A DNA stretch of 64,000 bases, taken from the NCBI GenBank assembly GCA_039621445.1, contig CP154956.1:66666257-66730256 (forward strand). Direction: 5' to 3'. This document shows positions 32,901-42,429 of the stretch, in pieces (position 1 is the first letter of the stretch; each line of letters starts with the position of its first letter). This DNA comes from Euglena gracilis (taxonomy: Eukaryota; Euglenida; Euglenophyceae; Euglenales). A model generated the notes under the pieces. The model was not told where the DNA came from. It worked only from the letters and a program-made list of their open reading frames with translations, and did not search any database. Made by a program: the position numbers and the translations under genes.

Positions 32901-34394
32901 AAAATGCGAAGTAGTGCAGAAAGTGATCTTTTGCCAGGTGCGTCAAATGATGGTTTTTTTGTGTTTGTGGGCCAAAGTTTTTGGCAGTTTTTGCGTGCTT
33001 CCAAGCATATTTAGGAACCTTTCAGCCATTTGACCGTTTTGTCCAGATTTTTCCGACAAAAGTTTTCCCCGCAGTTAATTCTTCCCCTTCCAGTTCTTCC
33101 ACCGGTATGGGTTGAGGAATAATTTCAATAGATTTCCATCATGTTTTATGCTATTTTGGACACTCATTGCTTTTTCACTGAATTATCGAAGATTTGCACA
33201 CTTTATGGTGCATTTTACCAAAGACAACCAAATGTTAAAGTTAAAATCTTCTGAACCCCATCTCATAAATGATATAATGGGAATCGAAGAGCCATTTATC
33301 ATTTGATTTAATGGGGATGTTCCGGCCGAGGTTTTTTTTAGAAATGGTTGTGCTTCGAAGGTGGCAGCTGGGCAGTCAAGGAGTGTCAGCCAGATTGTAT
33401 GTGCTGTAAATATTCTCATTTGACCCTGGAAGCGGTCACCGCCAAGGAAGATGTACATTTCTGGTGATTTTCTGCGGAGGATTTGTCCATCCTCTTGTGT
33501 TTGCAGCCCTGAAGGAAGCAGTTCGTTCTTACAGATGGTGGATCTTGGTTTGGCACAGAGTGTGGCGTTTGGTTTCTTCTCCATTCGTTTGCTTTTTTCA
33601 AGTGGGACCATTAGATGTCCTGCCTTCTTGTGATAATTTGCTTGTGAGCGTTCAAGTTCCAAAAGAAAACCTATTCAGGAACAGCCAGGTAGAATGCAGA
33701 AAAAAAATCTATGGTCGCCAGAAAGCCCCACGCCTTCAAAGTTGGCAGTTTGGCATTTGGAATTGCATTTGGGTTCGATGTTTTTCGAAAATTTCCGTAC
33801 GACCAGGATTTGAGAAACTATTTTTTAGCCGCAGGGAAAGCATTTTCGAGCCGACAGGCGAGAGTGGGGGCAGAGCAAGACAATCTACCCAATGCACTCC
33901 CTAGAGGATCCTCCGGCGTGTTTGGTGTGTTTTGTGCGTGCTTGGCTCGCCGACAGCCCGCCCGAACGCGTCCACGCCAGCCTGAAGGAAGCCAGCAGGG
34001 AGGCCCGCCCCGCCGGAGTTGGCTGACGATGCTGCTCCGACGTGGCGACCTGGCTTCTTGCCCTCGCACTCCCTCGAGGGAAGCCGACCAGGGCTGGGAA
34101 TTTTCTGGGGTGGGGGTCTGGGTGGGAAGAACGGCCACGGTCTGCCACGTGTTGACCGCATCTCCAAGGTGTCAAGCTGCTGCGGCCACTGCTCCAGGAC
34201 GTCCGCGGTAATATGGTTCCAATTTCTTCTCCACTGCATTGCTCATCGAAGTCGAAATTGAAATTTGATAATTGACCTCTCAATTGATATTCTTTATGTT
34301 CGTGTTCCTCTGGATATTGAATTGATATTGACTGCTTGTCTTGGTTCTTCTTCGTTCGTGAACTCTGCTCCTTTCTTCTTGGTGTCGAAGGGCA
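32901..34394. other. Intergenic, possible minus-strand frame
   Basis: A 159-codon minus-strand frame (33183-33662) and overlapping plus-strand frames are open but show no recognised motif or splice support. The inverted GCCGGAG / CTCCGGC pair at 33909 and 34012 relates to the foldback at 34395. Confidence 0.3.
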
Positions 34395-34850
34395 AGTTAA
34401 GAATCAGCCAACTCCGGCGAAAAAAAGGCATTAAGTGGGTCCTACTAACCCAACGCACCGAACAATCACAACAAACCGCCGGCGAGCAAGGCATGGCCTC
34501 ACAATGGCAAAGTGCGGAGCCCGAGGTGTCCTTGGCCTCCCCGGCCCCCATTTTCTGCTGACCGAGGGCAAATTTTCTTTTACGGGTGGGGGGTTGGGCT
34601 TACAAGGTCTTTGTGCTTCGCCCTCGGTGTCCCTCTTCCCTTGTCAGTTTGCCTCGGACACCTCGTGCTCAGGACCACTCGGGCTTCGCACTTCGGTTGG
34701 GTGAGATCCTGCTTGTTTGTGCCGGCTTTGTCCTTGTGAGGCCATGCCTTGTTCGCGGGGGTGTTGTTTAGATTGTTCTGGTGCGATGGGTTAGGAGTCC
34801 ATGCGTAGTGCCTTTTTTGCCGGAGTTGGCTTCCCTGATTAACTGAAAGA
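34395..34850. repeat. Long imperfect inverted repeat (foldback), arms about 170-200 bp
   Basis: The left arm begins AATCAGCCAACTCCGGC and contains CAAGGCATGGCCTCACAA. The reverse complement of about 34660-34850 carries the same blocks in order. A third related piece lies inverted at 35195-35240. Origin unknown. Confidence 0.75.
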
Positions 34851-35270
34851 AGAAGAAGACAATCAAACAATTCAAATTAACAAGAAATTACGCCTCGTGC
34901 AAAACCTCAAATCAGAAGCTGTTAAATTTTGAAGGATTTCAATGAAAGATGCAACTTCAAAGAAGCACAACGCTGGAGACCTTCGAAAGGGAGCAGCAGC
35001 AGCAGCTGGACAACCTGACGGTGCGGATCGACTGTGGCGAACCGTGGCTGCCCCTTCCCCGAAAGAACATTCCCTGAGAGAATTTTCCACAACCCAAACC
35101 CGATGACCACGGACCCTGGCAGCCAGTGGTCAGAAGACCCCGCAAGGGGCAGAACCAATAGGGCCCACAACACATAATTTTGCCTCGAGGGAGTGCGAGA
35201 CACCTCGAGCTGCGCAGTTTGCCATTGCGAGGCCTGATTTTTCACTAAAACTAGGGGGCCAGAGATTTTT
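34851..35270. other. Unassigned sequence
   Basis: A plus-strand frame near 34950-35070 encodes ETFEREQQQQLDNLTVRID and could be a retroelement remnant. No family assigned. Confidence 0.3.
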
Positions 35271-35465
35271 CTAGGGCACCTTGGGCTCCAAATCGTTGAT
35301 GATGGGCTGTAAAGGCCTCCACCCCTTCCTCCATTGGCCAATTTCAAAAACTTCTTGGGAAGAAAGGCCCAGTTTTTTGAGTAAACCAACCCCTGCCCCT
35401 CTGGTGGAGTGTGCCCCCACACCTGGGGGGTCACCCCATGCTTGGCGAAAAATTCTTTTAAGCAA
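35271..35465 (-). pseudogene. Tyrosine recombinase C-terminal remnant
   Basis: Encodes GVGAHSTRGAGVGLLKKLGL, then SSQEVFEIGQW: the HxxR box and the later His/Trp position of tyrosine recombinases. It is preceded on its strand by the repeat shared with 5095-5215, so it belongs to the same decayed family as 5223-6490. No complete domain remains. Confidence 0.65.
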
Positions 35466-35634
35466 CTGTGTCTGTACTTATAGCCCTGAAGGTGTTAGGG
35501 TGGCCCCTCCTCAGGTCCCTGGGAAGGGACCCCTGGTGGCGCAACCTGTGTAGGATCGTTTAAATTTGAGCCCGTCCGTCCCACTTGGTGAGCGTTTTCC
35601 CCTTTAGGCTCCCCTTGAGGGGGGACGTCGTGCT

Positions 35635-35694
35635 GTGCACAGCACAAGTCCCTGCTTGCCTGCGAGGGCGTGTCGCCTGCACGGGCCTTCGCGC
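35635..35694 (+). repeat. Left inverted terminal repeat of DIRS element
   Basis: Matches the reverse complement of 40097-40156 at 55 of 60 positions, starting GTGCACAGCACAAGTC. The left tip, including GGGGGGACGTCG, starts near 35619. Confidence 0.9.
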
Positions 35695-36152
35695 ACAGAA
35701 CTACGCGAAATTGAATTTCGCCGACGAGTGACACAACAGGGAAGAATCTTGAAAACAAGGTTAAGTTCAAGGAAACTTAGCAATTGTAAGCCTCAGCTGC
35801 GTTCCCTGTTCTCAAAAATACAGGTGTATTTCATTTTCATTTTTTCACAGGCACAGGTTCAGCGGGCTTAAATCCCCGAAGTGCCCAGTTGTGTTCCCTA
35901 TTCGCTCAAAAAACACAACCCCCTTTTTCATACTTTCCTTTCTCCCAGGACAACAAGGATCCAAAGACCCCAAAACCAGCAGCTGTGTTCCCCTCCCGTA
36001 AATTCAATTTTTTCACTTTTCCTGTTCAACAGACCAGAAGTTTCAAGTCTGCAGAACCAGGAACCCAGGAGACAAGAACAGGAATTCAAGAATTACAAAT
36101 TGAGAATTGCAAACTGAGAATTGCAAATTGAGAATTTCTCTGAGAAATTGAA

Positions 36153-36480
36153 ATGGAACAATTGATGCAAGAAATTCAGAATCTGAGGAGAGAGATGGCA
36201 GAAGTGAAGGAGAGGGTGGGGGGCCCAGCAACAGGAGCCCCCCCTGCCAATGCAGCTTCAGTGGAGGATGTCAGCATGGAAGAGGAGGAGTTTGAAGGAG
36301 AGCCTGCTGGCCATGCTGGCCAGTGGGCTGATGTGCTGCCCGCTGCTGTACATAATCCCTCCCACCGCGATGCAATTTTATTTTCCAGCAGGTTGGCCTC
36401 CCCTCCCCCTTTGGATTTATTAAAGAAATCTGGGGATGAACTAACACACTACACGGGAGTCCCCCAAGCCCCCCCCCACG
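36153..36480 (+). CDS. Gag-like ORF of DIRS element, N-terminal part
   Basis: ATG 36153 starts MEQLMQEIQNLRREMAEVKE, a short coiled-coil-like helix, followed by an acidic region. The C9 run at about 36471-36479 shifts the frame: the coding sense continues in the frame that begins RLDQNLHQAQKKAEN, while the original frame runs to 36605 without meaning. Confidence 0.75.
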
Positions 36481-38050
36481 TAGAAACAGACTGGACCAGA
36501 ACCTCCACCAGGCACAGAAAAAAGCAGAAAATTGCATGCACCTACTGGTGCATACAATTGAAACAGATGATCTGGAACATCTCAACCAAGCCAGTGCTTG
36601 GTTGAGAAGCTTGTGGCAGGACCTGCAAGAAACCAGAAGGCATTTGCTGGTGGGGAAAGATCACAGCACACTGGAGCCAAGACCAGACCTCACAACCACA
36701 AGATTGTTGTCAAAGGAGGAAGAACAGAAAATCAGACAACGACAGTCAAATCACAGGGGAAGAGGCAGATCACAGCACAGGGCAGCAACCCAGAACACCA
36801 GACCAAGGAGCAGATCAAATTACAGGGGAAAAGGAAAAGGAAAAGGAAAGGGGGGAAAGGAAAGAACAACTCTCAGGAGTGAAGGGGCCCTGGTGCAGGC
36901 CAGCCCACACCTGCACCAGGGGGAATTGTGCAAACAGATGCAGAACAGTGGGTCACAGTTACCAGAAAACTTCGACATTCCAAAACTGCTGCAGGAAAAC
37001 AACAGCAAACTGCCACCATGCACATGGCAGGGACCCAGGGAAAGAATTCAAGAGTGGCAAAAACTGGGGACAGACAGTGTTTTGCAACAAGCCATCACCA
37101 AGGGCGTAAAAGCACCGATGACAGGAATCCCACCACTCAGAAAACACACAAAAACAGCAGCAGCCACAGAACCAGTTCTGGAAACGATAAACGAATACCT
37201 GGAAACAGCAGCAATCAGAAAACTGACCACAGAGGAAATGCAAAACACCAGACAATGGACCCCCACACTCACAAGGGAAAAGAAAGACACAGGCAAAATC
37301 AGGCTGATAACAGATCTGAGGGATTTGAACAGTTGCCATCAAGTACCCAAACACAAAACAGAAACATGGAAAAGCATGATCTCAACACTCCAACAACAGG
37401 ATCCAGAAACCAAAACTCCAGTTCAGTGGGGCATGACATTGGACATCAAAAACTTCTTCCACCACCTTCAGATACACCCAAAACTACAGAGATGGATGAG
37501 GTTTCAAGTGGGGAACCGGGGTTTTCAGATTCAAGCACTGCCCTTTGGATGGGCCCTCAGCCCATGGTGGGCACAGAAACTGACCAAACCAATTCGTGCT
37601 TGGCTGAACGAACAACAAATTCCCCACTGTTGGTATGTGGACGACATCCTGATCCTGGGGGCAACAGCACAGTTGACAGCAGACAGAACAGCAACACTCA
37701 TCAAACAGTTGACAGCATGTGGAGTGAGACTGAACAGCAAGAAATCGATGACACAACCACAGCAACAGGTGACCTATTTGGGCCACATTATCGACCTGTT
37801 ACACAGCAAAATCAGACCACTGCCTGGGAAAGTGGCACTGACATTGAAAGGGATCAAACACCAGCAGAAAGGCAACACATTTCAACCCAGAGCACTGGCC
37901 AGCCTGGCAGGCAATCTCCTGGACACATGTCACAGCAACACAGCCTTGCAGGGGATACCAGCCCAAATCATGAAGCAGGCTGCCAAAGGGGTGTCCACGA
38001 ACTACAAAACCCTGGGTTTTTGGAACAAATTCAAGTGCTGGACAATGTAA
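36481..38050 (+). CDS. Gag C-terminus and reverse transcriptase of DIRS element
   Basis: Frame 2. A basic stretch with RGRGRSQHR and GKGKGKGKGGK (about 36750-36870) is probably nucleic-acid binding. RT motifs follow in order: KIRLITDLRDLN, MTLDIKNFFHHLQIHP, ALPFGWALSPWW, YVDD (37634-37645) and TYLGHIID. These are typical of DIRS/Ngaro-type RT. The frame stops at TAA 38048-38050 after KCWTM and continues open in the same frame, so this stop is a nonsense mutation or a decoding signal. Confidence 0.9.
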
Positions 38051-39532
38051 ACACAGAAAACACAGCACATCATCCAACTGCTACAACAGGCAGAACATGC
38101 CCTGAGGAACCCAATCCCACCAACATTCAGGCCACAGAACAATTTGCAGTACACCATCACCTCGAATGCCAGCAACAAAGGATGGGGGGCAGTTCTCACA
38201 CACAACAATCAGGAACTCAAAACATGTGCAGCACAGTGGGAAACAAAAGAAAGGAAAGTACACATCACCACCAAAGAAGCGCTGGCAAGCGCAAAGGCAG
38301 TACAATTCCTCCTCCCACACATTCCAAACGGCTGCACACAGACAATTCAAACAGATGCTTCCAGCACAGCCTGGTGCTGGAAGAAAGGGTCAAAAATACC
38401 CACCATCAACCAACCAATTCTTCAACAACTGGGGGCATTGCACAACAAGAACATTTACCTCAACCCCACACACATTGCTGGGCAAACCAACAAAAGGGCA
38501 GACTGGCTCTCCAGGAATCCCGACCCCAAAAAATATGCTCTGGACATCAACATTTTTCACACGGTCCTGAAACATTTCCAATTTTACCCCCAAGTGGACC
38601 TGTTTGCCAATTCCCACAATCACAAACTGAAAAAATATGCATCATGGAGGGTGGACCCCCACTCCCTGGGGAATGCTTGGGACTTGGATTGGGGGAAATT
38701 CCAGAGCTGGGTCAACCCCCCCTGGGATGTCATCCCCAGAACCCTAAGGAAAATCCAACAGGACCATGCCCTTTGCCTGGTTTGCCTGCCAGTGTGGAAA
38801 ACACAACACTGGTGGAGGGTTCTGACTTCAATCCAGGTTGCCCCCCCCCCTCATCATCAGGGGAAAGCCAATTTTTCGAGACCCAGAAGGGGGGGTGCTC
38901 CCCCCACCAACTTGGGGAACCCTTTTTACTATTTGTCAAGGCTAAACAGCCTGACCCCCCAAGACATTCGAAAGGCATTAAGAACATTGGAATCCCAAAA
39001 TGATTTGCCTTACAGTGTTCGCTTGCAGTGGGTGGGGGATGCCTTGGATGTGGTGACAAACGCCAAAAGTGCAATTTTGCTACGGCAGGGGAAAAGACGA
39101 CTCTTACAAGCGTCAAAAAAGTGCAGGTACCCTGTCACCTACCCCATCCAAACACTTTTGACCATGGCTTTCCAAAATGACCCACCAAACCCATTGTGTG
39201 ACAGACTCATCTTGCAGATTCGGTTGACCACGTTGATCAGAAGTGGTGATTGTGCCAACTTGGTGTGGGCAATTTTTGAGTACCGTGGCCAGTTTTTTGT
39301 TCGGTGCACCGCAAAAACTGGTTCAGTGGAGACCTTCAATGTCCCAGAAAAGGTGTGGCAAACTTTGGTGGCATACTTGTTTGAACACCGTTTCCATCCC
39401 AACCTGTTCCTTTTTAGACATGAAAAAGACAAATCTTTGTGCCTTGGCTCAGAACGAATTGCCAAAAAAGTTTTACACATGTTGGAGTTGGGGGCGGGGT
39501 GGACACCAAATTTTTCAAAGCCCACTCTTTGA
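38051..39532 (+). CDS. RNase H and tyrosine recombinase N-terminal part of DIRS element
   Basis: Same frame as the RT. RNase H-like motifs are TSNASNKGWGAVL (the first catalytic Asp reads as Asn), TTKEALAS, IQTDASSTAW and NKRADWLSR. The DIRS-specific region follows with QVDLFANSHNHKL, ASWRVDPHS and SWVNPPWDVIPRTL. The recombinase starts after about 38940; the box I Arg is in RLTTLIRSGD. The frame is lost near 39490 (GGGGGCGGGG), so the last residues before 39532 are out of frame. Confidence 0.88.
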   Translation, partial: TQKTQHIIQLLQQAEHALRNPIPPTFRPQNNLQYTITSNASNKGWGAVLTHNNQELKTCAAQWETKERKVHITTKEALASAKAVQFLLPHIPNGCTQTIQTDASSTAWCWKKGSKIPTINQPILQQLGALHNKNIYLNPTHIAGQTNKRADWLSRNPDPKKYALDINIFHTVLKHFQFYPQVDLFANSHNHKLKKYASWRVDPHSLGNAWDLDWGKFQSWVNPPWDVIPRTLRKIQQDHALCLVCLPVWKTQHWWRVLTSIQVAPPPHHQGKANFSRPRRGGAPPTNLGNPFYYLSRLNSLTPQDIRKALRTLESQNDLPYSVRLQWVGDALDVVTNAKSAILLRQGKRRLLQASKKCRYPVTYPIQTLLTMAFQNDPPNPLCDRLILQIRLTTLIRSGDCANLVWAIFEYRGQFFVRCTAKTGSVETFNVPEKVWQTLVAYLFEHRFHPNLFLFRHEKDKSLCLGSERIAKKVLHMLELGAGWTPNFSKPTL

Positions 39533-40065
39533 GGGCCGCCACAGCCACACACCTTTTGGAAAAAGGGGTCCCCAAGGACCTCATCCAGGGGAGGGGGAGG
39601 TGGACCACCCAAGCCACTTTGGACAAGTATTATTTCACCCTCCACAACACACAAAATTGGACAGAGATTTTGCAGGGGGTAACTGACAAAGGCAGGCAAG
39701 CAGGGACTTGTGCTGTGCACAGCACGACGTCCCCCCGTCCGGAAGCCGACGAAGGAAGGCGGACGGGGGGGGAGGAGGAGTGCACAGCACAAGTGGCTGC
39801 TTTGAACGCCCTGCACATTTTGCGACCATTTTATGATACCCTCACCTGTCCTGCATGTAATTTGGACATGGTCACCGAGGCAGCATACCGCTGCCAAAAA
39901 TGCCTCTCGGTGTACCATGTGCGGTGCATGGGCCACCACACCGGGGTGGAGGACCCCCACCTCAAGTACTCTGTTTTTTGTTTCCTTTGCCAGCATTCGG
40001 AGAGGAGGCCAGCTCCAACCCAGCCTCCCACCCTCATTGAAGACCCCATGGAGGTTTGCAGCTAG
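39439..40065 (+). CDS. Tyrosine recombinase C-terminus plus PHD-like zinc finger
   Basis: Frame 1, meaningful from about 39490. Contains the box II HSLR (39523-39534), GRGRWTTQATLDKYYF with the late Trp and nucleophile Tyr, then crosses the internal complementary region (39693-39800). It then encodes C-P-A-C, C-Q-K-C, YHVRC and C-F-L-C with spacing of a C4HC3 PHD finger (about 39843-39995). Ends at TAG. PHD fingers read histone tails; here it could target integration, by analogy with the chromodomain of chromoviruses. The start at 39439 is only the open frame; the protein is one with the preceding CDS minus one frameshift. Confidence 0.85.
   Translation: MPWLRTNCQKSFTHVGVGGGVDTKFFKAHSLRAATATHLLEKGVPKDLIQGRGRWTTQATLDKYYFTLHNTQNWTEILQGVTDKGRQAGTCAVHSTTSPRPEADEGRRTGGEEECTAQVAALNALHILRPFYDTLTCPACNLDMVTEAAYRCQKCLSVYHVRCMGHHTGVEDPHLKYSVFCFLCQHSERRPAPTQPPTLIEDPMEVCS
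39693..39800. repeat. Internal complementary region of DIRS element
   Basis: The first half is the reverse complement of the left element tip, the second half that of the right tip, joined at a C-run. The join shows what the circular junction should look like (GGACGGGGGGACGTCG on the other strand). It lies inside the recombinase/PHD reading frame. Confidence 0.9.
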
Positions 40066-40096
40066 CCCCCCCTCAACCACCCAAACAATCATGACA

Positions 40097-40204
40097 GCGC
40101 GAAGGACAGTGCGGGCGACACGCCCTCACAGGCAAGCAGCGACTTGTGCTGTGCACTCCTCGTCCCCCCCCCGTCCGCCTTCCTTCGTCGGCTTCCGGAC
40201 GGGG
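40097..40204 (-). repeat. Right inverted terminal repeat and right tip of DIRS element
   Basis: 40097-40156 pairs with 35635-35694. 40157-40204 is the right tip, present inverted in the internal complementary region. Confidence 0.88.
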
Positions 40205-40379
40205 ACCGTTGCACGAGGGGGGGTGTTGGTGAGGAAGCTGATGGTAATTGATTATAAAATGACATACTTTTGGAGCTTCTTTGCGTGACAATTGAAGTGA
40301 ACTTCAATTTCTTGTTTCCTTGATTTGTACTTTGTAAAGAAAGCATTATTGGATGCAAATGCCAATATAGGAACAGAGA

Positions 40380-40630
40380 CCTGTTCGCAGAAAATGTACA
40401 ATCGGGGGGCTACAGCTGGGGACGGCTACTTAGTATACAATGCCCAAATCTTAATGAATTGCGCCATCTTGCCGCCAACCAAGGGGGTGCGCTTGCTTCC
40501 GCAAAGCCCAGGAGGGCTTGCACATCCCCTTGGGGGTTGCCTGTTGGCTCCCTCAGCCTTCCCCCTCCTTTACCTACCTTTGCAATCCCCTTGCAATGGG
40601 CAAAATGGGGCTGTGGGACCCCCTTGGGGG
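40380..40630 (-). repeat. Inverted copy of 4655-4910
   Basis: See 4655-4975. Joined at about 40635 to the truncated gag segment, so an internal deletion fused the two parts. Confidence 0.75.
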
Positions 40631-40639
40631 CCCTGGTGT

Positions 40640-40873
40640 TTCACACCCGTGCTGCCATGTCCCACGGCAGCACTGGGGTGAAGCGGAAACCCCCGCCCCG
40701 GGCCAGTTTCCGGCGTAGGATCGTTTTTTGGCTCCTCGAGCCGACTTGTGTCGGAATTTTTTTCCCATTCTGCACCCCCCTGTGGCCGAAACTGGGCCAT
40801 CATTTCCAAGGAGAAACTTCCCAGTGGACCCTCCCCGACCCCTGAGGTGGGTGTCACTGGGATCTAAGAGAAA

Positions 40874-40916
<43 letters not shown>

Positions 40917-40944
40917 ACCCACAAACAAAACAAAAAAAACCCCC

Positions 40945-40994
<50 letters not shown>

Positions 40995-41870
40995 GGGATC
41001 TCCAAGGGGGTGCCTTTGGGTTTTCAACCCCTCCCTGCTCAGCTGAACCAGTGAGAGCCAACACCCCCCCCTGGGTGTCATTTCTCACAGTTTCTGGGCC
41101 AAAAAGGGGGTTTTGGGGTGAAATTTGGCCAGTGGTTGCCTGAGTTGAAGAGTCCCACCCCCCTGCCCCTTTTCCCACAGATGAGGTGGGGGGAAGACAA
41201 ACCTCACCTTCTTCAAATGGTTGATTGTTCTCAATTGGACTTTCCATTTGCAAATGTAATTCCAACACTTGAATTCACAATGATAATCGTTTGTAATTGC
41301 AACAATTGACAATGCCAAGGGGTAAAAAGAGGAAAACCCTGTGAGAGAACATATGATTTTGATGCCCTTGATGGGCAGTTAAATTTAGGATTGAGTGCGC
41401 TGATTCCTAAGCCCTCTCAAATCCCAAATCCTTGCCCATTGCATCAAAATCAACCAACCCAGGTCAAAATTAAGGTTTCCCTCCTTGATTTTGATAAATT
41501 ATGCTGAATTCCATCATTATTGAGTCTTGCAAACCCTGAGAAAACTCCAGGAACTCAGGCGCCAATCTCAGAAAAATCTGTTCCAAGCGCTTCCAAGCGC
41601 TGTCACCAAATCCAACATTTTCCCCTAAAACCAAAGGAAAAATGCATAAAAAGCTTAAATTGTGCTAAATAAACCCAAAATCACCATTTGGGAATACCTA
41701 GCATCACTCAATCTCTCTCCTTGCACAACCAAACCATGGGTGCCCTAGGAGAAAAAATTTTAATGGAAATCATTAGAAAGCCTTAAAATTAGAGCTAAAC
41801 CGTCCTTAAAAAGGCCTTCTAAATAGGAAAAACTCCGCCGCCCGGCGGTCGACCTCAAAAGGTCGTCACT
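40640..41870 (-). repeat. Inverted copy of LTR/gag 5' segment 6610-7705
   Basis: Read on the minus strand it starts AGTGACGACCTTTTGAGG (41870) and runs to GGTGTGAA (40640). It keeps the gag start (MESPIENNQPFEEGE) and has eight G where the left copy has nine. It carries the low-complexity insertion at 40866-40991. Confidence 0.88.
40866..40991 (+). mobile_element. Poly(C)-poly(A) retroposon-like insertion with 10-bp target duplication
   Basis: The homologous left copy lacks this segment. ACTGGGATCT occurs at 40856-40865 and again at 40992-41001, where the left copy has it once. The insert is AAGAGAAAAA, about 39 C, a short CA-rich linker and about 46 A. A 3' poly(A) tail and a direct target duplication are signs of LINE-type retroposition. 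An assembly artefact in the homopolymers is possible, but would not create the duplication. Confidence 0.75.
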
Positions 41871-42059
41871 CCCCCCCTTGCGACGAAAGTCGGGTGTTTC
41901 ACCCCCCCTCCTTCTCGTGGGGTGAGAACGAAAGACACTTTGATTTTTTGCAACGCAATTGTGATAACACTGTTCGGCAACGTGAATTGGTGGTGGCGTA
42001 ACGGTGAGGAGGAATCTATAACCCATAGATCCCGTTCCACCACACCGAGCCCGTTTCCC

Positions 42060-42380
42060 CGCCCCACGGTTCTCACCACCGTGAAAGGAAACGGGGGGTC
42101 CACCATCACTCAAAAAAAATCCTTTCTTGAGTGGATAAAAATCAGCCCCCCCCCACGGTATTCCCAACCGTGAATGGAATGGAGGGTCCATTATCACCAA
42201 AAACCCTTTCGGTGATAGATGAAAATCAGCCCCCCCCCCGAGGGGAAGGCCTTGGGGAAAAGCTTGCCCCCCCCCCCGGCGAGAGGTGGGCTTGACTTGC
42301 CCCCCCCCCCCCGAGGGGAAAGCCTTGGGCAACCGCCCCCCCCCCGGGCAAAAGGAGGGCTTGCCTTGCCCCCCCCCCGG
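42060..42380. repeat. Tandem hairpin repeat with C-run spacers
   Basis: Four blocks of about 70 bp separated by runs of 8-12 C. The first two contain CACGGTTCTCACCACCGTG or CACGGTATTCCCAACCGTG and a second hairpin (ATCACTC..GAGTGGAT; TATCACC..GGTGATA). The next two contain GAGGGGAA(G/A)GCCTTGGG and a GGGCTTG(A/C)CTTGCC block. Confidence 0.7.
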
Positions 42381-42429
42381 CGGGGACGTTGAAGAAGACA
42401 GCTCACCTCTTTTTTTTTGGAAGAAATAA

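Larger units (their letters stand above)
35619..40204 (+). mobile_element. DIRS-type retrotransposon (4.6 kb), nearly complete
   Basis: Ends are defined by the internal complementary region: 39693-39730 is the exact reverse complement of 35625-35662 (38 of 38), and about 39735-39800 is the reverse complement of about 40145-40205. This arrangement, with inverted terminal repeats, is the hallmark of DIRS elements, which replicate through a circle and integrate with a tyrosine recombinase. Domain order on the plus strand is gag-like, RT, RNase H, tyrosine recombinase, then a PHD-like finger. Lesions: frameshift in a C-run at about 36471-36479, TAA at 38048-38050, and a one-base frameshift in a G-run near 39490. 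The coding strand is strikingly rich in A and C. Confidence 0.93.

Noticed and set aside
33183-33662. 159-codon minus-strand frame as a gene
   Set aside because: No motif, no splice support, and overlapping plus-strand frames of similar length.
36928-39003. 691-codon open frame overlapping the DIRS RT and RNase H
   Set aside because: It is a shadow in another frame, open because the sequence is A/C-rich and poor in stop triplets; no domain signal, while the overlapping frame has complete RT motifs.
39139-40092. 317-codon minus-strand frame
   Set aside because: Antisense to the recombinase/PHD frame; no motif.
41988-42045. tRNA-like sequence with GTGGTGG..CCACCAC stem
   Set aside because: Total length about 55 nt, no T-arm consensus and no U33; more likely part of a hairpin repeat region.
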